Shown here: positions 16,929 to 25,067 of the stretch, piece after piece
Position numbering within the stretch: position 1 is the stretch's first letter
Layout of the letters: each line of letters begins with the position of its first letter
Origin: Gemmatimonadota bacterium
GTDB lineage: Bacteria; Gemmatimonadota; Gemmatimonadetes; Gemmatimonadales; GWC2-71-9
Length of the DNA: 64,000 nt
Reading direction: 5' to 3'
NCBI GenBank assembly: GCA_016874005.1
Contig: VGVQ01000006.1
Span: 62,001-126,000, forward strand
Program-made: the position numbers and the translations under genes
The notes under the pieces: model-generated
The model's database searches: none
What the model saw: the letters and a program-made list of their open reading frames with translations, nothing else
What the model was told of the DNA's origin: nothing

Positions 16929-16975
16929 GGATCGGCGGTCGGCTCGAGCAACGATTCCTCCACGAGGAGACGGCA

Positions 16976-17263
16976 ATGGGCAGCGAGTTCATGGCGTTCT
17001 TGAAGAACTATGGCGTGATCGGTCTCGCGATCGGCGTGGTCATCGGCGGCAAGGTCAACGAGTTGGTCGGGAGCATCGTCGAGGGACTGATCAACCCGAT
17101 CATCGGGATGGCGACCGGCGGGGCAGACTTCACCACCCTGACGGCCGGGCCCTTCGCGATCGGCAAGGTGATCACGGCGTTGATCAACTTCCTGATCGTC
17201 GCCTTCCTGGTGTTCTGGTTCGCCAAGAAGGTGTTGCGGGAAGAGACCGTCGCGAAGAAGTAG
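16976..17263 (+). CDS. mscL: Short MscL-family mechanosensitive channel
   Basis: 95-residue inner-membrane protein. TM1 with the glycine/alanine-rich GVIGLAIGVVIGGKVNELVGS and a following NPIIG segment match MscL; TM2 is about residues 62-82 (ALINFLIVAFLVFWF). MscL subunits are usually 130-150 residues; here the periplasmic loop is short and the C-terminal cytoplasmic helix is almost absent (it ends REETVAKK). A GAGGAGA site 5 nt before ATG supports the start. The stop is 4 nt from the end of the convergent ATPase gene. Confidence 0.8.
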   Translation: MGSEFMAFLKNYGVIGLAIGVVIGGKVNELVGSIVEGLINPIIGMATGGADFTTLTAGPFAIGKVITALINFLIVAFLVFWFAKKVLREETVAKK

Positions 17264-17267
17264 CAGT

Positions 17268-18833
17268 CTACCAGCGAGTCCGACGGCGGGTGCTCCGGGG
17301 CGCTTTGCCCTGGAGCATCCCGAGCACGCCGCGGACCAGCTCCCGACCGAGGGTCCGGGCCATGGTCCCGGTGAGCGCTCCCGTGAGCGCCCCGGCGAGC
17401 CCTCCCATCTTGGTCTTCGCTTGCCGCCGCGGCTGGGGTTCCGCTGCTTCCGCCGGGAAGGGCGTCCGGGCCGATGGAGGAGCCGGTCGGGCCTCGAGTC
17501 GTTTGGCGAGGATCTCGAAGGCGCTTTCTCGGTTGACCGCGGTACCGTATTCGGCCAGGAGCCCGGACGCCGCCAACTCGGCCTCGAGTTCTTTCGCCGT
17601 GAGCGGTCCCATCCGCGAAGCGGGCGCCACCATTTTCACGGCCATGACCGGTGTCGGCACCCCCCGCGGTGACAGTCCGGTCACCACCGCTTCGCCGATT
17701 CCCAACGAAGTGATGGTCTGCTGGAGGTCGTAGTGCGGCGTCTTCGGAAAGGTCCGGACGGTGGCCCGAAGGGCGGCCTCGTCGTCCGGGGTGTGGGCCC
17801 GGAGGGCGTGTTGGACCCGGGTCGACAACTGAGCGAGCACGGTCTCGGGCACGTCTTTCGGTGTTTGGGTCACGAAGAACACCCCCACGCCCTTCGACCG
17901 AATCAGCCTAACCACCTGCTCGACTTGTTCCAGGAACGCTTTCGAGGCATCCCGAAAGAGCAGATGGGCCTCGTCGAAGAAGAACACCAGCTTCGGCTTG
18001 GGGAGATCGCCGGCTTCGGGAAGGGTCTGGTACAGCTCCGCCAGTAACCACATCATGAAGGTGGAGAAGAGGGCCGGCTTGTCCTGGCAGTCCGAGAGCT
18101 CGAGGCAGGTGACCACCCCTCGGCCGTCGGCGGTCACGCCGAGCAGATCGGCCACCTCGAACTCCGGCTCGCCGAAGAAGCGCTCGGCCCCCTGCTGCTC
18201 GAGCTCCACCATCTTGCGGAGGAGCACCCCGACCGTCGCCGAGGACATCCCGCCGTATTCCTCGAGGACCGGCTTGCCCTCGTCGCTGGAGAGGAACTTG
18301 AGCACGGCGCGGAGGTCGGCGAAATCGAGCAGGGCGAGCCCTTGATCGTCGCAGACCTTGAAGACCAGGGTGAGGACGCTGGTCTGGGTTTCGTTGAGTT
18401 GGAGTACCTTGGCGAGCAGCAGCGGCCCGAACGAGGCCGCGGTCGCCCGGAGCTGCACTCCCAGTTTCCCGGTCAGGCTGACGAATTCCACCGGGCACGC
18501 CGCCGGCCGCCAGGCGTAACCGATCGCGGCGTTCCGCTGGGCGATCGGCGGCGTCTCGACACCGGGGGCGGCCAGGCCGGTCAGGTCGCCTTTGATGTCG
18601 GCCACGAACACCGGGACGCCTTGGGCCGAGAGTTGCTCGACGAGAAGCTGGAGCGTCTTGGTCTTCCCGGTGCCGGTGGCCCCCGCGATCAAGCCGTGGC
18701 GGTTCATCATCGCGATCGGAACGGCGACCTTGGGCTCCGGCACCGGGGTACCGCCATCGAGCGCGGCGCCTAACGTGATGGTCTGTTGCTCGAATCGATA
18801 CCCCGCGTCGAGGGTCTCACGGAAGCTGGCCAT
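17268..18833 (-). CDS. HerA/YjgR-type P-loop ATPase (DUF853 family)
   Basis: 521 residues. Walker A GATGTGKT at about residue 51, Walker B FFFDEAH, and sensor segment FVTQTPKDVPETVLAQLSTR match the DUF853/YjgR family, related to HerA-FtsK DNA-pumping ATPases. The C-terminal 100 residues are basic and Gly/Ala-rich. Its cellular role is not established; proteins of this family lack a partner nuclease in most genomes, and no NurA-like gene is nearby. Start ATG at 18833 has AGGAG 6 nt upstream. The gene contains one full octamer copy (18768) and one 7/8 copy (17906). Confidence 0.88.
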   Translation of the reverse strand: MASFRETLDAGYRFEQQTITLGAALDGGTPVPEPKVAVPIAMMNRHGLIAGATGTGKTKTLQLLVEQLSAQGVPVFVADIKGDLTGLAAPGVETPPIAQRNAAIGYAWRPAACPVEFVSLTGKLGVQLRATAASFGPLLLAKVLQLNETQTSVLTLVFKVCDDQGLALLDFADLRAVLKFLSSDEGKPVLEEYGGMSSATVGVLLRKMVELEQQGAERFFGEPEFEVADLLGVTADGRGVVTCLELSDCQDKPALFSTFMMWLLAELYQTLPEAGDLPKPKLVFFFDEAHLLFRDASKAFLEQVEQVVRLIRSKGVGVFFVTQTPKDVPETVLAQLSTRVQHALRAHTPDDEAALRATVRTFPKTPHYDLQQTITSLGIGEAVVTGLSPRGVPTPVMAVKMVAPASRMGPLTAKELEAELAASGLLAEYGTAVNRESAFEILAKRLEARPAPPSARTPFPAEAAEPQPRRQAKTKMGGLAGALTGALTGTMARTLGRELVRGVLGMLQGKAPRSTRRRTRW

Positions 18834-18842
18834 CGAGGACTC

Positions 18843-20039
18843 CTATCGGCAGGCGCGATCGAGTAGGTCCGCGACTCGGGCCATCTCGTCGATCGTGTTG
18901 TAGCAGTGCGGGCTGAGCCGGATGGCACCCTCTCGCAGCGAGGCAATCACCCCCGCCGAGGAGAGCTCCGCGAAGACCCGAGCGGTGTCGGGCGGGGCGA
19001 GGCAGACCATCCCGCTCCCCCGCTCACCGAGCGGTGAGGTCCGGGCAATACCAGTCCGCTCCGCCCATTCGACGACCGGTTGGTTGATCTGGGCCAAATG
19101 GCCGGCGATCGACTCGATCGAGAGGTCGAGCAACAGCTCGAGAGCGCGGTTCATCCCGAGCAGATCCTGAAACGGCAGGGTCACCATCTCGAACTTGCGG
19201 GCGTCCGGCAGCCAGTCGCCGGGGTAGTGCAACAGGGTGGAGAAATCCTCGGTGCCTCGGAAGGCCGTCCACCCCGCCATCGGCGGGGTCAGCCGGGGGA
19301 TCAACCCCGACCGAAGGTACAGGAAGCCGGACCCCCACGGCGACAAGAGGTACTTCTGGGCTCCGCACGCCAAGAGATCCACCGGGGTGGTGCGGACATC
19401 GAAGGGCAGCTGACCGAGACCCTGAATGGCATCGAGCACGAAAAAGGTCTCGGTGGCCCGGCAGGCGGCGGACAGCGACGCCACGTCGGCGCGGTATCCG
19501 GTGTGGTACTGCACCAGCGATAGCGCGAGCACCTTGACCCGGGGATCGCCCAGTCGATCCATCAACCGGGCTTCATCGGGCCATCCGGCGGGCGTCGTCG
19601 GGACGAGTTCCAGATGAATCCCGCGGCCGGCCAGGTGTCGCCACGGGAAGACGTTGGCGGGGAACTCGCCATGGCTCGCGACCACGATGTCGCCGGGGGC
19701 GAGCGGGAGCGCCTGGGCGGCGACGTTGATCCCGTAACTGGTGTTGGTGGCGAGGGCGATTTCGCCGGGTTCGGCTCCGATCAGTCGAGCCGCCAGCGAC
19801 CGGGATTGCTCCAAGACCCCGAAGAGATCGGCCTCGGTCAGTCGGTGAGCCGCCGCGCGGCGATCGAGATGGGCGGCCAGCGCGGCCCGGGCTCGCTCCG
19901 GCAAGGGACCGATCCCGGCATGGTTGAGGTAGGTCGTTTCATCGGCCCAGGGGAACTCCGCGGCCCGCAGGGCGCGGACGTCATAACGAGCACCGACGGC
20001 GTTCGGCGGCGAGTGCGGCAGGCCGGTGGCAAGAGTCAC
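18843..20039 (-). CDS. Class V aminotransferase (cysteine desulfurase-like)
   Basis: 398-residue PLP enzyme. The segment TYLNHAGIGPLP at about residue 36, TNTSYGINVAA, a SLVQYHTGYRADV strand and the PLP lysine in CGAQKYLLSPWG place it in the NifS/SufS/isopenicillin-N-epimerase-like group. The loop with the catalytic Cys of cysteine desulfurases is not evident, so a desulfurase function is not shown. GTG start at 20039, 44 bp from the divergent patatin gene. It lies 9 nt upstream of the ATPase gene in the same orientation. Confidence 0.82.
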   Translation of the reverse strand: MTLATGLPHSPPNAVGARYDVRALRAAEFPWADETTYLNHAGIGPLPERARAALAAHLDRRAAAHRLTEADLFGVLEQSRSLAARLIGAEPGEIALATNTSYGINVAAQALPLAPGDIVVASHGEFPANVFPWRHLAGRGIHLELVPTTPAGWPDEARLMDRLGDPRVKVLALSLVQYHTGYRADVASLSAACRATETFFVLDAIQGLGQLPFDVRTTPVDLLACGAQKYLLSPWGSGFLYLRSGLIPRLTPPMAGWTAFRGTEDFSTLLHYPGDWLPDARKFEMVTLPFQDLLGMNRALELLLDLSIESIAGHLAQINQPVVEWAERTGIARTSPLGERGSGMVCLAPPDTARVFAELSSAGVIASLREGAIRLSPHCYNTIDEMARVADLLDRACR

Positions 20040-20069
20040 GAGGTCGTTTTCGGGCCGAGGTTTCGTCGG

Positions 20070-20075
20070 TAATAT
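20070..20075 (+). promoter_or_regulatory. -10 box (TAATAT) of the patatin-ferredoxin gene, leaderless type
   Basis: TAATAT ends 8 nt before the ATG at 20084. The surrounding GGTAATATACC is nearly palindromic and reads TATATT on the other strand, so it could serve the divergent aminotransferase as well. Confidence 0.45.
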
Positions 20076-20083
20076 ACCCGGTC

Positions 20084-21163
20084 ATGGGAACCCGATCGGG
20101 ATTCAGTCTGGTCTTGGGCGGCGGCGGCCTCAAGGGCCTCGCTCACGTTGGGGTGCTCCGAGCGCTCGAGGAGCGGGGGTTGGTGCCGGACGTCATCATC
20201 GGCTGCAGCATCGGATCGCTGATCGGTGGGGCCTGGGCCACCGGGATGTCGATCCAGGAGATGGAGGACCGAGCCCTGGCCCTGAGGCGGGCCGACGTAT
20301 TCCGGGTGGCCCATCTCGACATGGCCCTCAAGCGGATGCTCTCGCCGGCGGTCTATCGGCGCGACCCCCTGGAGGCGCTGATCGCGTCGCTGGTCGGCGA
20401 CCGGACCTTCGACGAGATGCCCCGGCGCCTGGTGGTCAACACCGTCGATCTCAACTCCGGCATCCAGCTGCTCTGGGGCCTCCCGGGCCTCACCAACGCG
20501 CGGGTCGGGGACGCGGTGTTCGCGTCGTGCGCCCTCCCGGGCATCCTCGCGCCCAAGACGATCAACGGTCACGTCTGCGTCGACGGAGCGGTCATCGAGA
20601 ACCTCCCGATTCGAGCGGCGCTCGCGCTCGGCTGCGGACCGATCATCGCCGTCGACGTGGGCAGCTCGGGCAGCCGCCGCCATCACATCGAGCGGCAGGG
20701 CTTCGCGGCGACCTACACCCGCGGCCTGGAGATCGTGATGCAAACCCTGACGGAGGAGCTGCTGCTCGAGTGGACCGCACCGCCGGTCGTGCTGGTCCGC
20801 CCTCGGGTCGAACGGGTCTCGATGTTCGCCTTCAACCGGACCCCGTACCTGATCGCCGAGGGTTTTCGGGCCCTCAACACGACCCTGGACCAGTTGCCGG
20901 TCGACTTGGTCGACCTACCGGAGGGCATTCACCCGCAACGTCGGGTCACCGTCACCGTCGACCAGGATCGGTGCGTCGGGTGCGGTTTCTGCATCGCCCG
21001 CCAGCCGGAGGTCTTTTGTCGGCGCGACGACGGGAAGGCGCAGGTTCGAGTGGCCGAGCAGTGGTGGTCACCGTTGAGCGATCGGGTACTTCGGACCTGC
21101 CCCTCGACCGCTATCGCGGTCTTGCCAACGCATCCCGACGGACCGCGGCCAGATCACGGGTAA
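20084..21163 (+). CDS. Patatin-like phospholipase fused to a C-terminal [4Fe-4S] ferredoxin domain
   Basis: 359 residues. Residues 1-275 are a bacterial patatin (RssA-like): oxyanion loop GGGGLKGLAH, nucleophile Ser42 in GCSIG and catalytic Asp167 in VDGAV. The domain hydrolyses acyl esters in known members. Residues about 287-345 form a small ferredoxin-like module: CVGCGFC (Cys297, 300, 303) and a fourth Cys339 in RTCPSTAIAV, the ligand set for one [4Fe-4S] cluster. The join is in a single uninterrupted frame with uniform codon use, so this is a true fusion unless the assembly is wrong. The last 53 bp overlap the end of the convergent GT gene. Confidence 0.85.
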   Translation: MGTRSGFSLVLGGGGLKGLAHVGVLRALEERGLVPDVIIGCSIGSLIGGAWATGMSIQEMEDRALALRRADVFRVAHLDMALKRMLSPAVYRRDPLEALIASLVGDRTFDEMPRRLVVNTVDLNSGIQLLWGLPGLTNARVGDAVFASCALPGILAPKTINGHVCVDGAVIENLPIRAALALGCGPIIAVDVGSSGSRRHHIERQGFAATYTRGLEIVMQTLTEELLLEWTAPPVVLVRPRVERVSMFAFNRTPYLIAEGFRALNTTLDQLPVDLVDLPEGIHPQRRVTVTVDQDRCVGCGFCIARQPEVFCRRDDGKAQVRVAEQWWSPLSDRVLRTCPSTAIAVLPTHPDGPRPDHG

Positions 21164-22274
21164 CCCGCCCCCAGTTCCGATCCGAGACAACCCACTGCCG
21201 GCCCGCCTCGCCCATCTCCCGTCGCCGGTCGGGGTCTCCCAGCAGTTGGTCCACCGCGGCGGCCGCCGCCGCGACGTCCTCGGGCGGCACCAGGACCCCG
21301 GTGGTGCCGTGATCGACCGCATCGGTGGTGCCCCCGCTGTGTCCGGCGACGACCGGGACACCACTCGCGGCGGCGTCGACCAGCGAAATCCCGAATCCCT
21401 CGACGTCGAGGCCCTCCTCGCGGCTCAGACCGAGATAGACATCGGCCATCGCGTGGAGCGGGGGTAGCTCCGCGTCGGCCACCCCGCCGATCAGATGGAC
21501 CCGATCGGCGACCTCCAGCCGATCGGCGAGCTGGCGGAGCCGGTCGCGGTCGGGTCCCTCGCCCACCACGAGGTAACCGAGCTCGGGGTAGAGATGCCGC
21601 AGGGCCGCCACCGTCTCGATTCCCCGATCGATCCCCTTGTGCGGCACCAACCGCGCCACGGTCAGCAGCCACCGGCGGCCGGCGGGCAGACCCCAGCGGC
21701 GGAGGTCCGCTTCGTGACGGCGTTCGGGACGGAAGACGGTCGGATCCGAGCCTAACGGGACGACCGTGAGTCGATCGGCCACGTCGGTGTCGAACCGCCC
21801 GGCCACCTCGCGAGCGAGGTCGGCGGTGAACCGGCTGTTGGCGATCAACGCCGCTGGTTCGCCGAGGAGCCGCCGGGCCAGGCGACGGCGGCGGGGATTG
21901 CGCCGGTATCGCTCGGCCAGCTGGAGCAGATCGCCGCCGTGAATCATGACGCCGACCGGGATCCGATCCGGCCGGGCGGCCGCCAGCGCGACGCCCGCGG
22001 CGGGGCGGAGGTCGCCGGCCCAGACGAACCCGGGGCGATGCCGGGCGATCAGGCGCGAGACCCGGATCCGCCAGAGCCACCGGGCGGGGAGCGTCTTGAG
22101 CCGGTGACTCGCGATCGGGAGCCGATCGACGCCGCCGGGGAAGCGGGCGTCGGCGGCCCCCGGCATCGCCCCGGTCGACACCACGACCCCCGCCCGGCCG
22201 GCGAACTCCGCCATCCACCGGGCGATTCCTCCGCCTAACGGCGGGAAATCGTGCCCCACCAGCAGGTCGGTCAC
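21111..22274 (-). CDS. GT4-family glycosyltransferase
   Basis: 387 residues from the GTG at 22274, which overlaps the stop of the upstream GT (GTGA). The N-terminal loop FPPLGGGIARW, the donor-domain segments VARLVPHKGIDRG and EGPDRDRL, and the motif EGFGISLVDAAASG are classical GT4. Last gene of the minus-strand glycan operon; its 3' end overlaps the patatin-ferredoxin gene by 53 bp in antiparallel. Two CGTTAGGC octamers (21750, 22233) fall in it, both encoding Pro-Leu-Gly. Confidence 0.9.
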   Translation of the reverse strand: MTDLLVGHDFPPLGGGIARWMAEFAGRAGVVVSTGAMPGAADARFPGGVDRLPIASHRLKTLPARWLWRIRVSRLIARHRPGFVWAGDLRPAAGVALAAARPDRIPVGVMIHGGDLLQLAERYRRNPRRRRLARRLLGEPAALIANSRFTADLAREVAGRFDTDVADRLTVVPLGSDPTVFRPERRHEADLRRWGLPAGRRWLLTVARLVPHKGIDRGIETVAALRHLYPELGYLVVGEGPDRDRLRQLADRLEVADRVHLIGGVADAELPPLHAMADVYLGLSREEGLDVEGFGISLVDAAASGVPVVAGHSGGTTDAVDHGTTGVLVPPEDVAAAAAAVDQLLGDPDRRREMGEAGRQWVVSDRNWGRVTRDLAAVRRDALARPR

Positions 22275-23257
22275 CGGAGGCCCCCGATGAGCCGGCGGCA
22301 TGCCTCGGCGAATCGCCCCACCGCCGCGTCGATCCCGAGGTGACCCAGGGCGGGATTCGCCACGGGCCCGGCGGCTCGGGCATCCCGAATGGCTCGGACC
22401 AATGCCGCGTCGTCGTCGAGCGGCGCGAACCGAACGGCTGAGCCGAGAAACTCGCGGTGGGCCGGGATATCGGAGGCCACCACCGGGGCGCCCACCGCGA
22501 GGCCTTCGATCGGGGTCAGTCCGAAGCCCTCGAATCGGCTTGGGGCCACCACGACGGAGGCCCGTCGATAGGCGGCAACGACCGCCGCGTCGGACGCGCC
22601 GTCGGCATCCAGGCTGAGCGAGACCCCGAGGCGGGCTGCCAGGGTCCTGAGCGAGGCCGCCTCGGGCCCCTGACCGACGAGGTGAACCACCGGGTCCGAT
22701 CCCAGCGCGGCCGCGGCCCGAATGACCGCCCCGTGGTTCTTGTGGGGGACCAGCCGCGAGACCGAAACGAGCCGCCACCCCGGGTCCGGTGACCAGCCGC
22801 CGGCGACGAACCGCGCCGAGTCGTAGCAGTAGGGCAGCACGGTCGCGGTCACTGAAAACCGGCGATCCAGGTCGAGGGCCGTCGCCCGCGAAGGCGCCCA
22901 GACCGCCGCCGCGAGATGGACCAGCTTGGCGAGCCGGCTGTAATAACCGGCCCGCTCCGGATAGCCGCCGCGGAGCCGCGGCAACCGCCAGAGCCGGCCG
23001 GCGATCGGCCAGACGGGGTCGGGGCGACCGCCCTCCAACCGCCAGGGCGGAAGGTCCCAGAGGTAGAGTGCCAGGGGACAGCGGTGCTTGCTGGCGAAGC
23101 GGAACGCCGCCTCGGCGGCCTGGGGGTCGATCGCGACCGCGAGGCCGGCCGGCCCGTCGCCGTCGGTGGCGACGTCGAACCCGGCCTGGCGGAGGCCCGG
23201 GACGACCAGGGCCCCGAACCTGTTAGGGGTGAACCACCGGATGTCGGCCGCGCTCAT
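22271..23257 (-). CDS. Glycosyltransferase, GT4-like
   Basis: 328 residues, ATG at 23257 overlapping the upstream stop (ATGA). The C-terminal donor half is clear: VSRLVPHKNHG, GQGPEAASLRTLA and SRFEGFGLTPIEGLAVG with DIPAHREF. The N-terminal half is shorter and less typical, with a Trp/Pro-rich stretch (YLWDLPPWRLEGG). It probably adds one sugar in the surface glycan built by this operon; donor unknown. Confidence 0.85.
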   Translation of the reverse strand: MSAADIRWFTPNRFGALVVPGLRQAGFDVATDGDGPAGLAVAIDPQAAEAAFRFASKHRCPLALYLWDLPPWRLEGGRPDPVWPIAGRLWRLPRLRGGYPERAGYYSRLAKLVHLAAAVWAPSRATALDLDRRFSVTATVLPYCYDSARFVAGGWSPDPGWRLVSVSRLVPHKNHGAVIRAAAALGSDPVVHLVGQGPEAASLRTLAARLGVSLSLDADGASDAAVVAAYRRASVVVAPSRFEGFGLTPIEGLAVGAPVVASDIPAHREFLGSAVRFAPLDDDAALVRAIRDARAAGPVANPALGHLGIDAAVGRFAEACRRLIGGLR

Positions 23258-24117
23258 CGCAGCTCGTAGTTGCGGAACTCGAACGGCCGCCACCCGGTCA
23301 GCCGCTCGATCCAGTCGGAGCAATAGTACCGCAGGTGGCGAAGCCGAGGCCTGGGCGGCGAGATCCTCCGCTCGGGATCGAGGCTGCGCGCCGCGACCCA
23401 CTCCAGGGCGACCGCGGGATGGCTGCCCCGGAAAGGCCTCAGACCGGGCGCCCACCAGAGGTATGCCGGATCCCCCTCGGGCGCTCCCCGTTCCGGGTAG
23501 AGGGTTCGATCGACCGCGATCCGGTTTCGCATCGCGGCGGCGGAGCGGAGGTAGCCGTAGTGAAACATCTCGGCATCGGCGAGCAGCGCCCGAACCCGCC
23601 GATCGCTCGGTCCAACCCGGAACCCCTGGGCATCGCGGAACGGATGGACCATGGCACTCGGATCGAGCCGGACCGCTCGGACCTCACGCCGGTACCAATG
23701 TCGGTTGGTGGCCTCGAGGTCGCCGCGGCCGAAGATGTGGCGGTACCGAACCACGACACCCTCGATGCTCGGGTCGCGGTCGGCCCGCCCGATGGCGTCG
23801 AGCAACGACGGCACCCCGTGTTCGTGGAGCACCTCGTCGGCCTGGATGTAGATGCCCCATCGGTGGCGGCAGGCCCCCATCGCGCGGGCCGTTTCTTCCG
23901 CGAGCACCGCCGGCCCGCGCGACATGTCCCACCGAGTCTCCAGCACTCGGATCCTGGGATCTCGAAGCGAGCGGACCAGGTCGAGGGTCCCGTCGTCGGA
24001 GCGGCCGACGTTGACGACGACCTCCTCGCAACAGTCGAGAATGGATCGGATGCTCTCGACCACCGGGAAATCGAGCCGCACCGCGTTGGCCACGATGGTG
24101 AACCCGGACACCTTCAT
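23254..24117 (-). CDS. GT2-family glycosyltransferase
   Basis: 287 residues, ATG at 24117 overlapping the upstream stop. It starts MKVSGFTIVANAVRLDFPV with the later GRSDDGTLDLV, the pattern of GT2 proteins such as those related to LPS core enzymes, where the usual DXD region here reads YIQADEVLHE. The C-terminal part has conserved aromatic residues (HYGYLRS, LWWAPGLR). Part of the tightly overlapped glycan operon. Confidence 0.83.
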   Translation of the reverse strand: MKVSGFTIVANAVRLDFPVVESIRSILDCCEEVVVNVGRSDDGTLDLVRSLRDPRIRVLETRWDMSRGPAVLAEETARAMGACRHRWGIYIQADEVLHEHGVPSLLDAIGRADRDPSIEGVVVRYRHIFGRGDLEATNRHWYRREVRAVRLDPSAMVHPFRDAQGFRVGPSDRRVRALLADAEMFHYGYLRSAAAMRNRIAVDRTLYPERGAPEGDPAYLWWAPGLRPFRGSHPAVALEWVAARSLDPERRISPPRPRLRHLRYYCSDWIERLTGWRPFEFRNYELR

Positions 24118-25046
24118 CCGAACACCCGCTCGAACAGTTCCGCGAGCCGGTGCTGCCAGGTGTGCTGGGCGACGGCCCGGGCCCTGGCCCCTGCCGCCAG
24201 TCGAGCCCGCCACTGGTGGTCGGCCAAGAGCCGGAGCGCCTTTTCGCGAAGCTCGTCCGGAGTCCGAAACAGAACGATCTCGCGATCTTCCTCGAAGCTG
24301 GCCGCGATGTCGGCCTTGGCGTCGCACAACTGGGGCGCCCCGATGCCGGCAAGCTCGAAGACCCGCTGGTTCGCGCCGGTTCCGTAGCGGCCGAGGTCGG
24401 CGGGCTCGCCGAAGAACTGATGGATGTTCAAGGCGATCTCGGCCCGGCAGTAGGTCGTCACGAGCCGTTTTCCGAAAAGCGGTCCGCGCGGCCGGCCCGG
24501 CCCCCACACTTCGAGACCGAGGCCATCGAGCTTGGCCAGGGCGGCATCCCGAAGCGGCTCCGCCGAGCCGACGAAAACGATCGGGATCGGCGGGCCGGAC
24601 ACCGGCACCGGCGTGTAGAACTCGGGGTCGAAACCGAGCGGCAAGAAATCGGCCCTTCGGCCGGCGGCTCGGAGCCGGCCAACCAGGTACGAGTCGAAGA
24701 GGAAACAGTGGTCGTACCCCGCGCTGTTGGCGAGGGCCGTGTCGAGCAGGTGGGGGCTGTCGGGAAACCAGTTGACCCACCGGGCCCGGGTCGCCGGACG
24801 GACGTTCGCGATGACCGCCGGGGTGAGTTCGGCCGCCTTGTAGCTCAGGATCAGGTCGGCGCCTGCCGCGGCCCGGCGCAATCGGGCCCCGAGATCGGCT
24901 CCGAGCCACCGCTGCCACGGCTTGGTCCGCAGATCGACTCGGCGAACTCGGCAGCCGAGCCCGGCGAGACCCGCCGCGAGACCATGACCGACCCGGTGAT
25001 AGCTGTCGTTGAACTTGGCGGCCAGGACGACCGAAAGACCGGGCAT
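24114..25046 (-). CDS. CgeB-like glycosyltransferase
   Basis: 310 residues from ATG at 25046 (a GTG at 25058 would add four). It carries the CgeB/DUF3880 pattern: an N-terminal domain with VNWFPDSPHLL, a central LPLGFDPEFYTP, and the C-terminal NQRVFELAGIGAPQL with a late EEDREIVLF segment. CgeB-type proteins are GT-B transferases first described in Bacillus spore coats and common in glycan clusters. It is adjacent to a second, related CgeB-like gene, suggesting a tandem duplication. Confidence 0.82.
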   Translation of the reverse strand: MPGLSVVLAAKFNDSYHRVGHGLAAGLAGLGCRVRRVDLRTKPWQRWLGADLGARLRRAAAGADLILSYKAAELTPAVIANVRPATRARWVNWFPDSPHLLDTALANSAGYDHCFLFDSYLVGRLRAAGRRADFLPLGFDPEFYTPVPVSGPPIPIVFVGSAEPLRDAALAKLDGLGLEVWGPGRPRGPLFGKRLVTTYCRAEIALNIHQFFGEPADLGRYGTGANQRVFELAGIGAPQLCDAKADIAASFEEDREIVLFRTPDELREKALRLLADHQWRARLAAGARARAVAQHTWQHRLAELFERVFG

Positions 25047-25067
25047 CGAAGCTGGCACGCCGGCGCG

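Noticed and set aside
16839-16975. A tRNA-like element in the tyrS-mscL gap (TTCGAACCC-like segment)
   Set aside because: No acceptor stem or anticodon arm can be folded around it; only the GC-rich hairpin at 16910 is convincing.
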